DNA of 64,000 bases, taken from the NCBI RefSeq assembly GCF_014856545.2, contig NZ_CP109811.1:2598001-2662000 (forward strand), written 5' to 3'. Source of the stretch: Mesobacillus jeotgali (GTDB taxonomy: Bacteria > Bacillota > Bacilli > Bacillales > Cytobacillaceae). Below are positions 44,919 through 54,125 of this stretch, piece after piece. Positions within the stretch are counted from its first letter, which is position 1; every line of letters starts with the position of its first letter. The translations under genes and the position numbers were made by a program. The notes under the pieces were generated by a model, which saw nothing but the letters and a program-made list of their open reading frames with translations, was not told where the DNA came from and ran no database searches.

Positions 44919-46160
44919 ATGGATACCGGCATTTTTAAACCGTTGAAAAACAAGGCTTTTCGTTCTCTTTTTGGAGCACAGGTATTTTCTGATTTGGGAA
45001 ACTGGCTCGACTTTATTGCGATACAGGTTATAGTTGCCTACCATTGGGGCCTTGGCGAAGGAGCAATCGCTTCTGTCATAATTGTCATGGGAATACCGTG
45101 GGTGATCATCGGTCCGCTTGCCAGTGTGTATGTTGACAGACTTCCCCAAAAGATGCTGATGATCTCATGCCTTTGGTTAAGAATTCTGTTTGTTGCTGGT
45201 TTATTTTTTGCGCCAAACCTTTATGTATTGCTGCTTTTTGTATTCCTTAAGGCGACTGTAGCCGCATTGTATGATCCCGCTAGGCAAAGCGCAATCAGGC
45301 ATACTGTTGACGATGATGAACTTCCTGAGGCTGTAACTTTAAGTCAGCTATCAGTCAATACAATGAAAATTATTGGGCCCGCCTTAGGTGGCGGCATCAT
45401 TGCCCTTTACGGAGTAAAAAGCCCATTTATTTTTGAGGCAGCAGGTTTTTTGATCGCAATTGCGATATTATTCACACTGCCGAAAATTGAAACAGAAGCG
45501 GCTGAGCATTCGCAAAATCGAAACTCATATATAGAAGATTTTACAGAAGGAATCCGGCATATTTTCTCTGCCAGGATTCTAAAAGCTGCAATCATCCTCT
45601 CCTCCATCGCCTTTTTTATTATTTTTTTATATGACGGTTTGTTTATCTTTGTTGCGCAGAACCTGGGATTCAGCGGGGAAGAGTTCGGCTTGCTTGTCAG
45701 TTCTGTTGGATTTGGCAGCGTTATTGGTGCACTTTTCCTCGGCCGGTATACTGCCTGGAAGAATAAGCCGATCCAGCTGATGGCCTCGGCTTCTGTGCTG
45801 AGTGGGATCTTGATCCTTATTATCGGCATTGGCGTGCAGGGGATATTTGAACTCCCTAAGCTTTTGTGGATGGCAGGAGCTTTTGTGCTTGGACTTCTAG
45901 CTTCTGCAGAAGGTGTTCCATACGGTTATGTTCTGCAATCGGAAACACCCAAGAACATTATGGGAAGAGTATCGTCAGCAGCTGCCTCCCTGCAGACATT
46001 CTCCATGCTTGTTGCCCCTGCTGCGGGCGCGTTGCTAGCGAAGTCGATCGGTGTTTCAGGCGTACTGATAGGTGCAGGGATTGCCACCTTTTTTCTCGGG
46101 ACAATTGCTTTAGCTTTCCATTTACGAAAAAACGAAAAAGTAAAAAGCCTTGAAGCATAA
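44919..46160 (+). CDS. MFS efflux transporter
   Basis: 413 residues, about 12 helices. Begins LKNKAFRSLFGAQVFSDLGNWLDFIAIQVIVAY and has the PLASVYVDRLPQKMLMISCLWLR loop typical of the MFS_3/enterobactin-exporter-like branch. Cotranscribed with padR (11 bp gap, TTAGGAGG site), so it is the likely target of that repressor. Substrate unknown. Confidence 0.88.
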   Translation: MDTGIFKPLKNKAFRSLFGAQVFSDLGNWLDFIAIQVIVAYHWGLGEGAIASVIIVMGIPWVIIGPLASVYVDRLPQKMLMISCLWLRILFVAGLFFAPNLYVLLLFVFLKATVAALYDPARQSAIRHTVDDDELPEAVTLSQLSVNTMKIIGPALGGGIIALYGVKSPFIFEAAGFLIAIAILFTLPKIETEAAEHSQNRNSYIEDFTEGIRHIFSARILKAAIILSSIAFFIIFLYDGLFIFVAQNLGFSGEEFGLLVSSVGFGSVIGALFLGRYTAWKNKPIQLMASASVLSGILILIIGIGVQGIFELPKLLWMAGAFVLGLLASAEGVPYGYVLQSETPKNIMGRVSSAAASLQTFSMLVAPAAGALLAKSIGVSGVLIGAGIATFFLGTIALAFHLRKNEKVKSLEA

Positions 46161-46216
46161 AAAAAAACAGGGGCTGACCCCAGCAACAGAAATCTGCTTC
46201 ACAGCAGGTATAAAAT

Positions 46217-46264
46217 AAAAGGGGTGTCCCAAAGGTTAAACCTGCCTTTTGGAACACCCTTTTC
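46217..46264. terminator. Bidirectional terminator between MFS and aspartase genes
   Basis: AAAAGGGGTGTCCCAAAGG pairs with CCTTTTGGAACACCCTTTT (two mismatches or wobbles) around a short loop. Confidence 0.85.
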
Positions 46265-46268
46265 GTTA

Positions 46269-47693
46269 TTAGTCTTTATTCAGTAATTCTTCCCCTGCTA
46301 TACCAGGGTTGGTCATTTCATATGGGTTCAGGATCAAATCAAGCTCTTCTTCTGTAAGCACATCATAAGCAAGGCAAAGTTCCCGTACAGATTTTCCTGT
46401 CAGGATTGCTTCCCTTGCAATTCTTGATACCGCTTCATAACCAAGGTGCGGATTGACAGCGGTGATTATGCCTACACTTCTTTCCACATCTTTTTCGAGC
46501 TTCTCTTTGTTCGCTTCAATCCCTACGAGACAATGGTCAGTAAATACCTTAAACCCATTGTTCATGATACTGATCGATTGGATTAAGTTGAAAATAAGCA
46601 CTGGTTCCATGACATTCAACTCAAGCTGACCAGCTTCGGAAGCAAGACAAATCGTATGGTCGTTTCCTATAACCTGGAAAGCAACCTGGTTGATAACCTC
46701 AGGCATGACCGGGTTCACCTTTCCAGGCATTATGGATGAGCCTGGCTGCCTTGATGGAAGGAAAATCTCGTTAAAGCCCACTCGAGGGCCGGAAGCCATC
46801 AATCGTAAGTCATTGGCTATTTTCGACATATTCATCATACAAACCTTCAAAGCAGCAGACACAGTTGTATAAGCATCGGTGTTTTGCGTTGCATCCACTA
46901 AATGGTCAGCGTTCCTTAATGGATATCCGCTGATTTCTGAAAGGTGCCGGACAACATTTTTGATATATTTAGGATTGGCATTAAGCCCTGTCCCTACGGC
47001 CGTCGCTCCCATATTCACTTCAAACAGGTGGCCGCGGGTATGCTTAATTCTGTCAATATCACGCTCGATTACTCTTGTATATGCCTCAAATTCCTGGCCG
47101 AGACGGATTGGCACAGCGTCCTGCAAGTGAGTCCTTCCCATTTTAATGACAGCATCAAATTCCCTTGCTTTCTGGGAAAAAACATCGCGCATGATTTGCA
47201 TCGTATCCAACAGCTTGTCTAGAAGCGACAAAACAGAGATGTGCATCGCAGTCGGAAAGGCATCATTCGTAGACTGAGCCATATTTACATGGGAATTGGG
47301 ACTTAATGTGAAATAATCCCCTTTTTTCTCCCCAAGCAATTCCAGCGCTCGGTTGGCAATTACTTCATTCGCGTTCATGTTGATGGAAGTTCCTGCACCT
47401 CCCTGAATGGGATCCACGATAAACTGTTCATGCCACTGCCCCTGGATGATTTCATCAGCAGCTTTTACAATGACCTCCCCCAGGCCGCCGTAAAGCCTTC
47501 CTGTTTCCATATTGGCAAGTGCCGCTGCTTTTTTCACCATAGCCATTGCCTTTATAAGTTCACTGTGAATTCTGTATCCAGTGATCGGGAAGTTTTCAAC
47601 CGCCCTTAAAGTTTGAATGCCATAATACGCATCCGCTAATACTTCCTTCGTTCCCAGAAAATCCTTTTCAATTCGGACTTTAACCTCAGACAT
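46269..47693 (-). CDS. aspA: Aspartate ammonia-lyase
   Basis: 474 residues, usual length. Fumarase/aspartase superfamily signature GSSIMPGKVNPVMPE with the catalytic Ser loop, TNDAFPTAMH, GRTHLQDAVPIRLGQEF and NMGATAVGTGLN. The combination GSSIMPGKVNPVMPE plus NADHLVDATQNTDAYTTVSAALKV favours aspartase over class II fumarase. It deaminates L-aspartate to fumarate. No asparaginase gene is adjacent, unlike the B. subtilis ansAB operon. Start with GGAGGGG. Confidence 0.9.
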   Translation of the reverse strand: MSEVKVRIEKDFLGTKEVLADAYYGIQTLRAVENFPITGYRIHSELIKAMAMVKKAAALANMETGRLYGGLGEVIVKAADEIIQGQWHEQFIVDPIQGGAGTSINMNANEVIANRALELLGEKKGDYFTLSPNSHVNMAQSTNDAFPTAMHISVLSLLDKLLDTMQIMRDVFSQKAREFDAVIKMGRTHLQDAVPIRLGQEFEAYTRVIERDIDRIKHTRGHLFEVNMGATAVGTGLNANPKYIKNVVRHLSEISGYPLRNADHLVDATQNTDAYTTVSAALKVCMMNMSKIANDLRLMASGPRVGFNEIFLPSRQPGSSIMPGKVNPVMPEVINQVAFQVIGNDHTICLASEAGQLELNVMEPVLIFNLIQSISIMNNGFKVFTDHCLVGIEANKEKLEKDVERSVGIITAVNPHLGYEAVSRIAREAILTGKSVRELCLAYDVLTEEELDLILNPYEMTNPGIAGEELLNKD

Positions 47694-48023
47694 TTATCTA
47701 CCCCTCCAAAAACCGTTAAATGTTTGTATTGTTCTAAAGTATGTATTGAGGGCAAGCATTTTCCGACATTTTTTTTGTTACTTTTAATCCCCCTTAGCCC
47801 AGAAATTGGCCTACATGACTATTGTAAATCAAAATGAAGAAATCATCACCATAAATGATAATTTCCTGAAGGAATGTTTGCGAACACTGTATGTTTTCAG
47901 GTTGTTATGCTGAAACAACACTACTTTTGATAGCTTTTGTCACCATGCAGGAAAACAGGAATGTTCTTGCTGAATTGTAATAGAACATCTAATTTTCATA
48001 AACCAAAACAGAAAGGAATGTGC
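47694..48023. other. Intergenic region upstream of the MerR-type gene
   Basis: About 330 bp between divergent genes. I see no ORF with a ribosome site, no terminator and no clear operator. Promoters for aspA and the MerR-type gene should lie here. Confidence 0.35.
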
Positions 48024-49328
48024 ATGATGACTGACACTCAATTCATGAAGGCATATACAATCAAAGAGGTGTCCAAGAAAATTAATGTTCCGTCAGGCAC
48101 CATTAGACAATGGGAAAAGGATCTTGACGGGCTGCTGGTTATTCCAAGAACGAAACAAGGCGCAAGATTCTATACGGATATCGAAATAGATCAATTGATG
48201 AAAATAAAACATATGCGCGACAAAAATCTGAGCAAAGATATGATTCGGGAGCTATTGCAGAGACATATGGGTACTAATTCGTTTTCAGAACAAGCTCAAA
48301 ATGAAAACAGCCTTACTGTTAAGACAAACATGCCAACCCCTCCCCCTGAAGGCAGTCAAAATGATTATTCCGCATTTATGATGGCAATGGAACACTATAA
48401 GAAATCCCTCCTCGAAGAAGTCAAGGCAGAGATCAGGAATGGCATCCGAAAGGAAGTGTTGGAGGAAGTAAAAAAAGAAATTTCCAAAGGTACTCTTACA
48501 ACAGTAAAAACACTTTCAGATTCTATCTATAAAACAGGTGAAAAAACCAATGAACATATTATGGTGCTATCCGAAACAGTTGTTAAGAATTCGGAAGAAA
48601 GTTCCGAACGTCTCGGAACCATTTCATCAGAGCTTACGAATGTTTCGAAGGGCACTTCCGAAATCAGTACAAGTCTAGCTAAGGTTTCAAAAGGCACAGC
48701 AGAGATGTTCGGCAAGCTTACAGATCGAGTAACGAAAGCTACGCAGGGCACGACTGAAAAAATAGCCCAACTATCTGAAAATATCCAGAAGAATTCTAAA
48801 GGAACGACTGATACAATCACCAAGTTGACCGAGAGTGTTGCAAAGGTTTCAAAAGGTACTTCCGAGAAAATCAATGCCCTGTCTGGAAGTATTTCGAATG
48901 TTTCAAAGGGCACTTCCGAACGCATCGCCTCTCTAACTACCAGTTTGACTAAAACATCAAAAGGCACAAATGAAAAAATCAATAAGCTAGAAAGTACCGT
49001 GGATAAGCTATCTTCCGGCACAAATAAGGAATTGTCACTCTTGGCAAAACGCTTGAACGAGACCACTGAGACGGTTTCCGAGGAATTTAAAATACTTGCA
49101 GATTATGTTTCAAATAGTCGTGAGGCAACAAACCAGGAGCTGTCGAATTTAAATCAGGTCATAAGTCAGGAGCGAGATTTTCTTGTCCGAACTCTCCAGT
49201 CTGAACGCGAAGAATTCCGCCGGGAAATCAGGGAGCGGGACGAAACATTTAAAAATATGGTCGATAGCTTCAGGGAAACGGCAGCTTCTAAGCAATCCAA
49301 ACGCAATTGGTGGAAGGTTTGGAAGTAG
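48024..49328 (+). CDS. MerR-type HTH protein with 18-residue repeat coiled coil
   Basis: 434 residues. The N-terminus (about 8-75) is a MerR-like winged helix: AYTIKEVSKKINVPSGTIRQW and RFYTDIEIDQLMKIKHMRDKNLSKDMI. After a linker and a charged helix, residues about 205-355 contain seven or eight units of 18 residues of the form KVSKGTSEKINALSGSIS, then a further coiled coil (QVISQEREFLV-like) and a basic C-terminus KRNWWKVWK, which may touch membrane or DNA. The layout recalls B. subtilis RacA, a chromosome-anchoring protein, and DUF3967 proteins, though identity is not established. Start at ATG 48024 with AAAGGA. Confidence 0.8.
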   Translation: MMTDTQFMKAYTIKEVSKKINVPSGTIRQWEKDLDGLLVIPRTKQGARFYTDIEIDQLMKIKHMRDKNLSKDMIRELLQRHMGTNSFSEQAQNENSLTVKTNMPTPPPEGSQNDYSAFMMAMEHYKKSLLEEVKAEIRNGIRKEVLEEVKKEISKGTLTTVKTLSDSIYKTGEKTNEHIMVLSETVVKNSEESSERLGTISSELTNVSKGTSEISTSLAKVSKGTAEMFGKLTDRVTKATQGTTEKIAQLSENIQKNSKGTTDTITKLTESVAKVSKGTSEKINALSGSISNVSKGTSERIASLTTSLTKTSKGTNEKINKLESTVDKLSSGTNKELSLLAKRLNETTETVSEEFKILADYVSNSREATNQELSNLNQVISQERDFLVRTLQSEREEFRREIRERDETFKNMVDSFRETAASKQSKRNWWKVWK

Positions 49329-49435
49329 TTTTCTTGTTCCTGACATATAACTTGTAAAGATGTAAATAATATTCACACTTAAGCATGCGCTTTTCTTCTC
49401 CGTAAAAAGCAATGGAAAACTCTTAGGAGGGACAA

Positions 49436-50335
49436 TTGGAGATGGTCGGATATTTTCGCTGGGTGGCAATTGCATCATTGGTCATCTACTTATCAGGGGC
49501 GTCATCAGATTTTGTAACTGCGGAAATGTCATCAGATTACGGGCAAATAAAGGCATTCAATATTTCTCACCGTGGGGCATCAGGCCATGTTCCCGAACAT
49601 ACACTTCTCGCTTATGAACTTGGGAAAATCATGAATGGCGATTACATAGAAATCGACCTTCAAATGACAAAGGATGGAGAATTGATTGCGTTGCATGACG
49701 AAACCATTGACCGGACCACGGACAATAAGGGACTAGTCAAAAACCTTACTCTTAAGGAAATAAAAAAACTTGATGCAGGCTCTTGGTTTAATGAAGCGTA
49801 TCCTGAAAAAAAGAATGCAGAGTATATGGGGCTTCAAATCCCTACACTACGCGAAGTGCTTGATAGGTTCGGTGCAAATTCGAAGTTTTTCATTGAAACC
49901 AAATCACCTGAAGTCTATCCAGGAATGGAAGAAAAGCTATTAGGTATTCTGAATGAATATAATCTTGTCGGTACTCAGCCATTTGGAAATGTTATTGTTC
50001 AATCATTCAGTGCCGACAGCTTGAGGAAAATACATCAAATGGACGAATCAATTCCGCTGGTCCAGCTGTTGTCCTACTATGCTCCAGCGGTCATTACTGA
50101 TCGTGAAGTGAATAAAATCAAAGAATACGCGGTTGGAGTCGGATTGCATTATACAGCAGTCAGCCCGGGGTATATTCAAAAAGTCACAGGATCTGATTTA
50201 ATGATCTTTCCTTATACAGTCAATGAAAAGGAAGATATGTATATGCTTCTGGATTGGGGAGTTACAGGTATGTTCACCAATTACCCTGACCGGTTGGACG
50301 AAGTTATACAAGACAGATCACTCAGGAATCCTTAA
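49436..50335 (+). CDS. Secreted glycerophosphodiester phosphodiesterase
   Basis: 299 residues with an N-terminal hydrophobic signal (YFRWVAIASLVIYLSGASS). Catalytic GDPD motifs: HRGASGHVPEHT (about 45), EIDLQMTKDGELIALHDETIDRTT and FIETKSP. It hydrolyses glycerophosphodiesters to glycerol-3-phosphate, outside the membrane. Similar to GlpQ/YqiK-type enzymes of Bacillus. The start is TTG 49436 or ATG 49442; both share the AGGAGG site. Confidence 0.9.
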   Translation: MEMVGYFRWVAIASLVIYLSGASSDFVTAEMSSDYGQIKAFNISHRGASGHVPEHTLLAYELGKIMNGDYIEIDLQMTKDGELIALHDETIDRTTDNKGLVKNLTLKEIKKLDAGSWFNEAYPEKKNAEYMGLQIPTLREVLDRFGANSKFFIETKSPEVYPGMEEKLLGILNEYNLVGTQPFGNVIVQSFSADSLRKIHQMDESIPLVQLLSYYAPAVITDREVNKIKEYAVGVGLHYTAVSPGYIQKVTGSDLMIFPYTVNEKEDMYMLLDWGVTGMFTNYPDRLDEVIQDRSLRNP

Positions 50336-50350
50336 ACGATTGGATAATTG

Positions 50351-50381
50351 AAAACAAGCTGCCTCTTGGCAGCTTTGTTTT
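50351..50381 (+). terminator. Rho-independent terminator of the GDPD gene
   Basis: AAGCTGCC-TCTT-GGCAGCTT followed by TGTTTTT. Confidence 0.88.
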
Positions 50382-50413
50382 TGACCGAGCTTGTATCGAT
50401 GTATGTATCAAAA

Positions 50414-50506
50414 GTGTCGAAAACGGTACCCTTATGCGGGCTGGCTTCGCTCCATAAGGGTATCTTCCTACCATAATGGTACCATTATGGTAAGTAAAAT
50501 CGACGC
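50414..50506. repeat. Nested inverted-repeat element, non-coding
   Basis: A 93-bp segment with three ordered stems. The outer ends GTGTCGA and TCGACGC pair over 7 bp with one wobble. Inside, GGTACCCTTATG pairs with CATAAGGGTATC (12 bp, one wobble; 16-nt loop), and next to it a perfect 24-bp palindrome at 50469-50492 has the half-site TACCATAATGGT. It lies between convergent genes, after a terminator, and has no ORF. Confidence 0.75.
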
Positions 50507-50586
50507 ATTTGGGAATTGCTCTTTTTCCCTCTTCTGAGACGTTGCGAATTATCAGAACAATCCTATCCAGCTTACCTGGCCGCTCC

Positions 50587-51207
50587 TCAATAAAGCCTAT
50601 TCTTATATCCTTCTTCCAATCTCAGCTTTATAGCAGCTTCTGATCCTTCAGGCATTTTAGAGTGTGCTGCCAGTATTTCAGCACCTTTTGGTAATGTGGA
50701 TGGGTCAGCCCATCTGTCAGGATTCCATAAGCCTGACCGCTTCAATGCCTTTCCGCATTGTATATAGCATTCTTCAACTTCAACTACGATTCCAAGCAAG
50801 GGTTCTTTTCCGCCGGCTTTCATTCTGTCCAGAAGCTCTGGTTCTCTTGTCAAGCTGGCCTTTCCGTTTACTCTTAATGTCTCAAGCATCCCCGGAATTA
50901 AAAATAATAGTCCTACCCTCTCATTCGATAAGATATTTTTCAATGAATCCATTCTCTTATTGCCGGGTCTCTCAGGAATCACAATCCGGTTTTTGTCCAG
51001 AACAAGCACAAAACCAGGCGCATCCCCCCTTGGAGAAGCGTCTGTGCAGCCATTTTCGTCAGAGGTGGATAAAACGAGGAATGGTGATTGGGATATGTAA
51101 TTGCGGCAATGTTCATCTACCAATGAAATAACCTTCCGTTTGGCCAACTCGCTTGGCTCTCCAAATAATGTTCTTAATTCTTCAAAGCTAGTAATTGCGT
51201 GACTCAT
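50587..51207 (-). CDS. Pyridoxamine 5'-phosphate oxidase-like flavoprotein (MSMEG_1061 type)
   Basis: 206 residues. Split-barrel FMN-binding fold: NYISQSPFLVLSTSDENGCTDASPRGDAPGFV and ERPGNKRMDSLKNILSNERVGLLFLIPGMLETLRVNGKA are the conserved parts of the PPOX-type MSMEG_1061 family. It probably binds FMN or F420; the substrate is unknown. Stand-alone, with a GGGAGATG ribosome site. Confidence 0.85.
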   Translation of the reverse strand: MSHAITSFEELRTLFGEPSELAKRKVISLVDEHCRNYISQSPFLVLSTSDENGCTDASPRGDAPGFVLVLDKNRIVIPERPGNKRMDSLKNILSNERVGLLFLIPGMLETLRVNGKASLTREPELLDRMKAGGKEPLLGIVVEVEECYIQCGKALKRSGLWNPDRWADPSTLPKGAEILAAHSKMPEGSEAAIKLRLEEGYKNRLY

Positions 51208-51341
51208 CCAATCATCTCCCAGAGTAGTTTATAATCTTTATTTTAAAGTAAATAGACCAATCCTGCTTTCAACTGATAAATATTATGTGCTAGGATGGTA
51301 TTACCACATTTTGGAGCAATCATAATTTAGAAGGTGCAGCA

Positions 51342-52421
51342 TTGAAAAAGAGCTTACATTATAATTCATTTATAACATCATTTTTGATAGCTTTGGCTGG
51401 CGGCCTGGTGTTTTCATTCCTATCCATTCCAGTCCCCTGGCTCCTCGGGTCAATGTCGGCAATTTTGATCGCTAATCGCTTTAAGGGAATTTCATTACAT
51501 TGGCCTCGAGCATTAAGAGATACAGCATTAATTCTGATCGGGTACTCTATCGGCCTTTCGTTTACACGCTCATCTGTTGAGAATATGGCCGAAAACCTTC
51601 CGTCAATGCTCTTCATGACAGTGGTTCTCGTGGTGTCTGCTGCTGTGATATCCAAAGTGATTTCACTGATATCTGGAGTAGACTATCCTACTGTATTGAC
51701 CGGGAGCATTCCAGGTGGATTGTCACAAATGATTATTTTTGCAGAAGAAATGAAGGGAATCAATATTACAACGGTTACCTTCCTTCAGGTCTCCAGATTA
51801 TTGATGATTGTTTTCGTCGTACCTTTTATCATATTCGGTCCAGTTTTCAAGATTAGTCATACGAACACAGGATTGGCTGGTTCAGCCCAATTCGATATTG
51901 AACCAATAATGGCTTTAGTATTTTTGATAGTGTGCATCCTTGGAGTATTGATCGGTAAAAAGCTCCGCCTGCCTACTCCATTTTTACTTGGCCCCATATT
52001 AGGCACAGGTTTCTTGACTTATGCTGGCTTTACCGGTCCAACACTGCCATCCTCCGTGATGGATGCATCACAGCTTATGATAGGCGGATATATTGGCATG
52101 CTTTTAAAACCGGAGAAATTAGAGAGGAAATCGTTAACGATTACCCTTGCATTGTTTAGCGGGTTCCTGCTTGTCATGGAATCTCTGGTGTTAAGTTTCT
52201 TTTTATCAGACGCTTTAAACATCAATATCGTTACAAGTTTTCTCAGTTTGGCTCCGGGTGGAATGGATCAGATGGGTATCATTGCACATGAGGTTAATGC
52301 TGATTTATCCATTGTTTCGGGATTTCAGCTTTTCAGGCTATTCTTTATCTATTTTGCAGTACCTCCGATATTAAGATGGTATTTCAAACGAAAAATAAAC
52401 AGGAATGAGGATTCTCTTTGA
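51342..52421 (+). CDS. AbrB-family membrane protein (PF05145 type transporter)
   Basis: 359 residues, about 10 membrane helices in two homologous halves (each half contains a GxxxPWLLGSM or LPTPFLLGPILG segment followed by GxSQMI / GGMDQMGIIAHE). This is the membrane AbrB/ammonia monooxygenase-like family, unrelated to the DNA-binding AbrB despite the name. Function is unknown in Bacillus; transport of organic acids or amines has been suggested. Start TTG 51342 with AAGGTG. Confidence 0.85.
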   Translation: MKKSLHYNSFITSFLIALAGGLVFSFLSIPVPWLLGSMSAILIANRFKGISLHWPRALRDTALILIGYSIGLSFTRSSVENMAENLPSMLFMTVVLVVSAAVISKVISLISGVDYPTVLTGSIPGGLSQMIIFAEEMKGINITTVTFLQVSRLLMIVFVVPFIIFGPVFKISHTNTGLAGSAQFDIEPIMALVFLIVCILGVLIGKKLRLPTPFLLGPILGTGFLTYAGFTGPTLPSSVMDASQLMIGGYIGMLLKPEKLERKSLTITLALFSGFLLVMESLVLSFFLSDALNINIVTSFLSLAPGGMDQMGIIAHEVNADLSIVSGFQLFRLFFIYFAVPPILRWYFKRKINRNEDSL

Positions 52422-52476
52422 GATTCCCGGGTATATTAACTAACATCTGAAAAAATGCTTAGTTGGAGGTATGAAG

Positions 52477-52842
52477 TTGAACCTATCTTTTAACAACTTG
52501 CTAAATAAAGCAAAAACAACTCTTAATCACGCATTTGGCCACGCCAAGGAAACCCTATATTCCATTACAGGTACTTCTTCCGCATCTGTCCAGCAAATAG
52601 CTGATTACGTCAGGAATCATCCGGATGCCAAGGTTGTCAGGAAAGAGTACATAGGGGTTACAATATCATTTTACGAACTCAGCCAGGGTGAGATGAGATA
52701 CTATCTGGAATTAAAAAACGAAAAAGTTCTACAGCTTGATGTGCATTCACATAATCACACTGTTATTGCATACCGTTCCTATCGGGATAGTTCATCGGTA
52801 AATACGCCGGTCAAATTTCCTGATTTACAAAATGCAAAATAG
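52477..52842 (+). CDS. Hypothetical protein, 121 aa
   Basis: Family not recognised. No signal peptide or membrane helix; the middle reads SVQQIADYVRNHPDAKVVRKEYIGVTISFYELSQGEMRYYLELKNEKVLQLDVHSHNHTVIAYRSY, suggesting an alpha/beta fold. The ATG at 52471 starts only 1 nt after GGAGG, so the TTG at 52477 (7 nt after it) is the likelier start. A terminator follows. Confidence 0.7.
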   Translation: MNLSFNNLLNKAKTTLNHAFGHAKETLYSITGTSSASVQQIADYVRNHPDAKVVRKEYIGVTISFYELSQGEMRYYLELKNEKVLQLDVHSHNHTVIAYRSYRDSSSVNTPVKFPDLQNAK

Positions 52843-52910
52843 TATCCGCCCCGGCCGATAAGTTTATCAAACCAGAAACAGATAGTTGAAACTTGAATAT
52901 AACCGCTGAA

Positions 52911-52957
52911 AAAATAAGAGGAAGACCCTGGACCATTAAGGGACTTCCTCTTATTTT
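52911..52957. terminator. Bidirectional terminator
   Basis: AAAATAAGAGGAAG and CTTCCTCTTATTTT form a 14-bp perfect stem. It overlaps the stop of the convergent DUF3231 gene. Confidence 0.88.
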
Positions 52958-53963
52958 AATTCATTCCGGACAGCTGGTCCCGATCGTCAGCCATTGGCGG
53001 TTCCTCCAGCCAAGAGTTTTGGATCATGATATTTGCCCCATCCTCTGCATACAGGGCTATCTCAGGAATCAACGAAGCATATTTCATCCCTATATCTTTG
53101 CGAGGACTTGCAGCCATGGCTGCTCCATAGTTCCCAATTCCTGCAGCAATCATCGCTGAAATATGAAATATGATAAGTTTATCTGAAAAAACCTGAGTTG
53201 TACTATCTGTTACAGCAGCATCCCAAAACATTGGTGCAGGAATATCATTGTTCTTGAGAATGTCACTAAACATGTCGACATGTTTTTGAGCGATTTTCTT
53301 CCCTCTCTGCAAATATGCCTTGACCTCTTTGTCCTGCGCCACTTGTAAGAATCCCATGATTAACGCTTTCCCTATTTGGTTGGTTTGTATATTTATAAAT
53401 AAATGAGTGATTTCAACTGAGGTGAGTGCACGTCTCCTGCTTTTGATTCCGGATAGGAATTTTTGTTTCTCTACAAAGTCAACCTTATCTGGCACTGAAA
53501 TAAAAGGCGGCCTGATATAAGTCCCTTGTTCCAGCATTAACTCCCTCGTCATATCTTGCAGCCCGACCGCAGACTTCAGTACACTTTTATGTAGGGAAAT
53601 CACGTCTTGGCGAGTCCCAAGGCCAATTGCTGCACTATTTGCCGCCATTCCGAGTATCGACATATGCCTCAAATACATCATTACAAATGTATCGGAGAAA
53701 AGCCGCGGTGCATGTACATTCACATCTTTCTTAGTAAAACCCAAAGGGTACGGAAAATCTTCTCGATCGAAGATTTCTTTCATCATAGAAATGTTTTTTT
53801 GTGATGAACCAATAGCAATCTCAACGATTTCTTTAACCTTTTTGTCGTCTACGTTGTTCATAAAATAGCTTAATACACAAACTGAGACTGTATCGTTTAT
53901 ATATTGCGTCCACATACTGGACATTTCTGCCGCAGTCAGTCGGATTTTTGTCTTATCCTCCAT
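52956..53963 (-). CDS. DUF3231 family protein
   Basis: 335 residues made of two similar halves, each a long-helix bundle: LTAAEMSSMWTQYINDTVSVCVLSYFMNNVDDKKVKEIVEIAI and LTSVEITHLFINIQTNQIGKALIMGFLQVAQDKEVKAYLQRGK. Each half then has an FP-P(L/M) segment (EDFPYPLGFT, NDIPAPMFWD). This duplicated helical architecture is DUF3231, common in spore formers and related in style to spore-coat ferritin-like proteins; function unknown. Start with GAGGTG. Confidence 0.87.
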   Translation of the reverse strand: MEDKTKIRLTAAEMSSMWTQYINDTVSVCVLSYFMNNVDDKKVKEIVEIAIGSSQKNISMMKEIFDREDFPYPLGFTKKDVNVHAPRLFSDTFVMMYLRHMSILGMAANSAAIGLGTRQDVISLHKSVLKSAVGLQDMTRELMLEQGTYIRPPFISVPDKVDFVEKQKFLSGIKSRRRALTSVEITHLFINIQTNQIGKALIMGFLQVAQDKEVKAYLQRGKKIAQKHVDMFSDILKNNDIPAPMFWDAAVTDSTTQVFSDKLIIFHISAMIAAGIGNYGAAMAASPRKDIGMKYASLIPEIALYAEDGANIMIQNSWLEEPPMADDRDQLSGMN

Positions 53964-54125
53964 CTACACACCTCAATATACTGATGATACATTTATCTTT
54001 CCATAACCGGCCAAATTTTATTTAGTCTCTATGTAGACTTTTCCCCTTTTATATTCAATGGCATTAAGAATTTAGTTCCAGCCACAGATAAAAACAGCCT
54101 ATCAATTTTGCAAAAAAATAGTAAA

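Noticed and set aside
45407..45829. 140-residue ORF antisense to the MFS gene
   Set aside because: Low-complexity reverse-complement shadow of a hydrophobic protein, without start signals.
53600..53810. Small plus-strand ORF inside the DUF3231 gene
   Set aside because: Shadow frame of a clear gene, no ribosome site.
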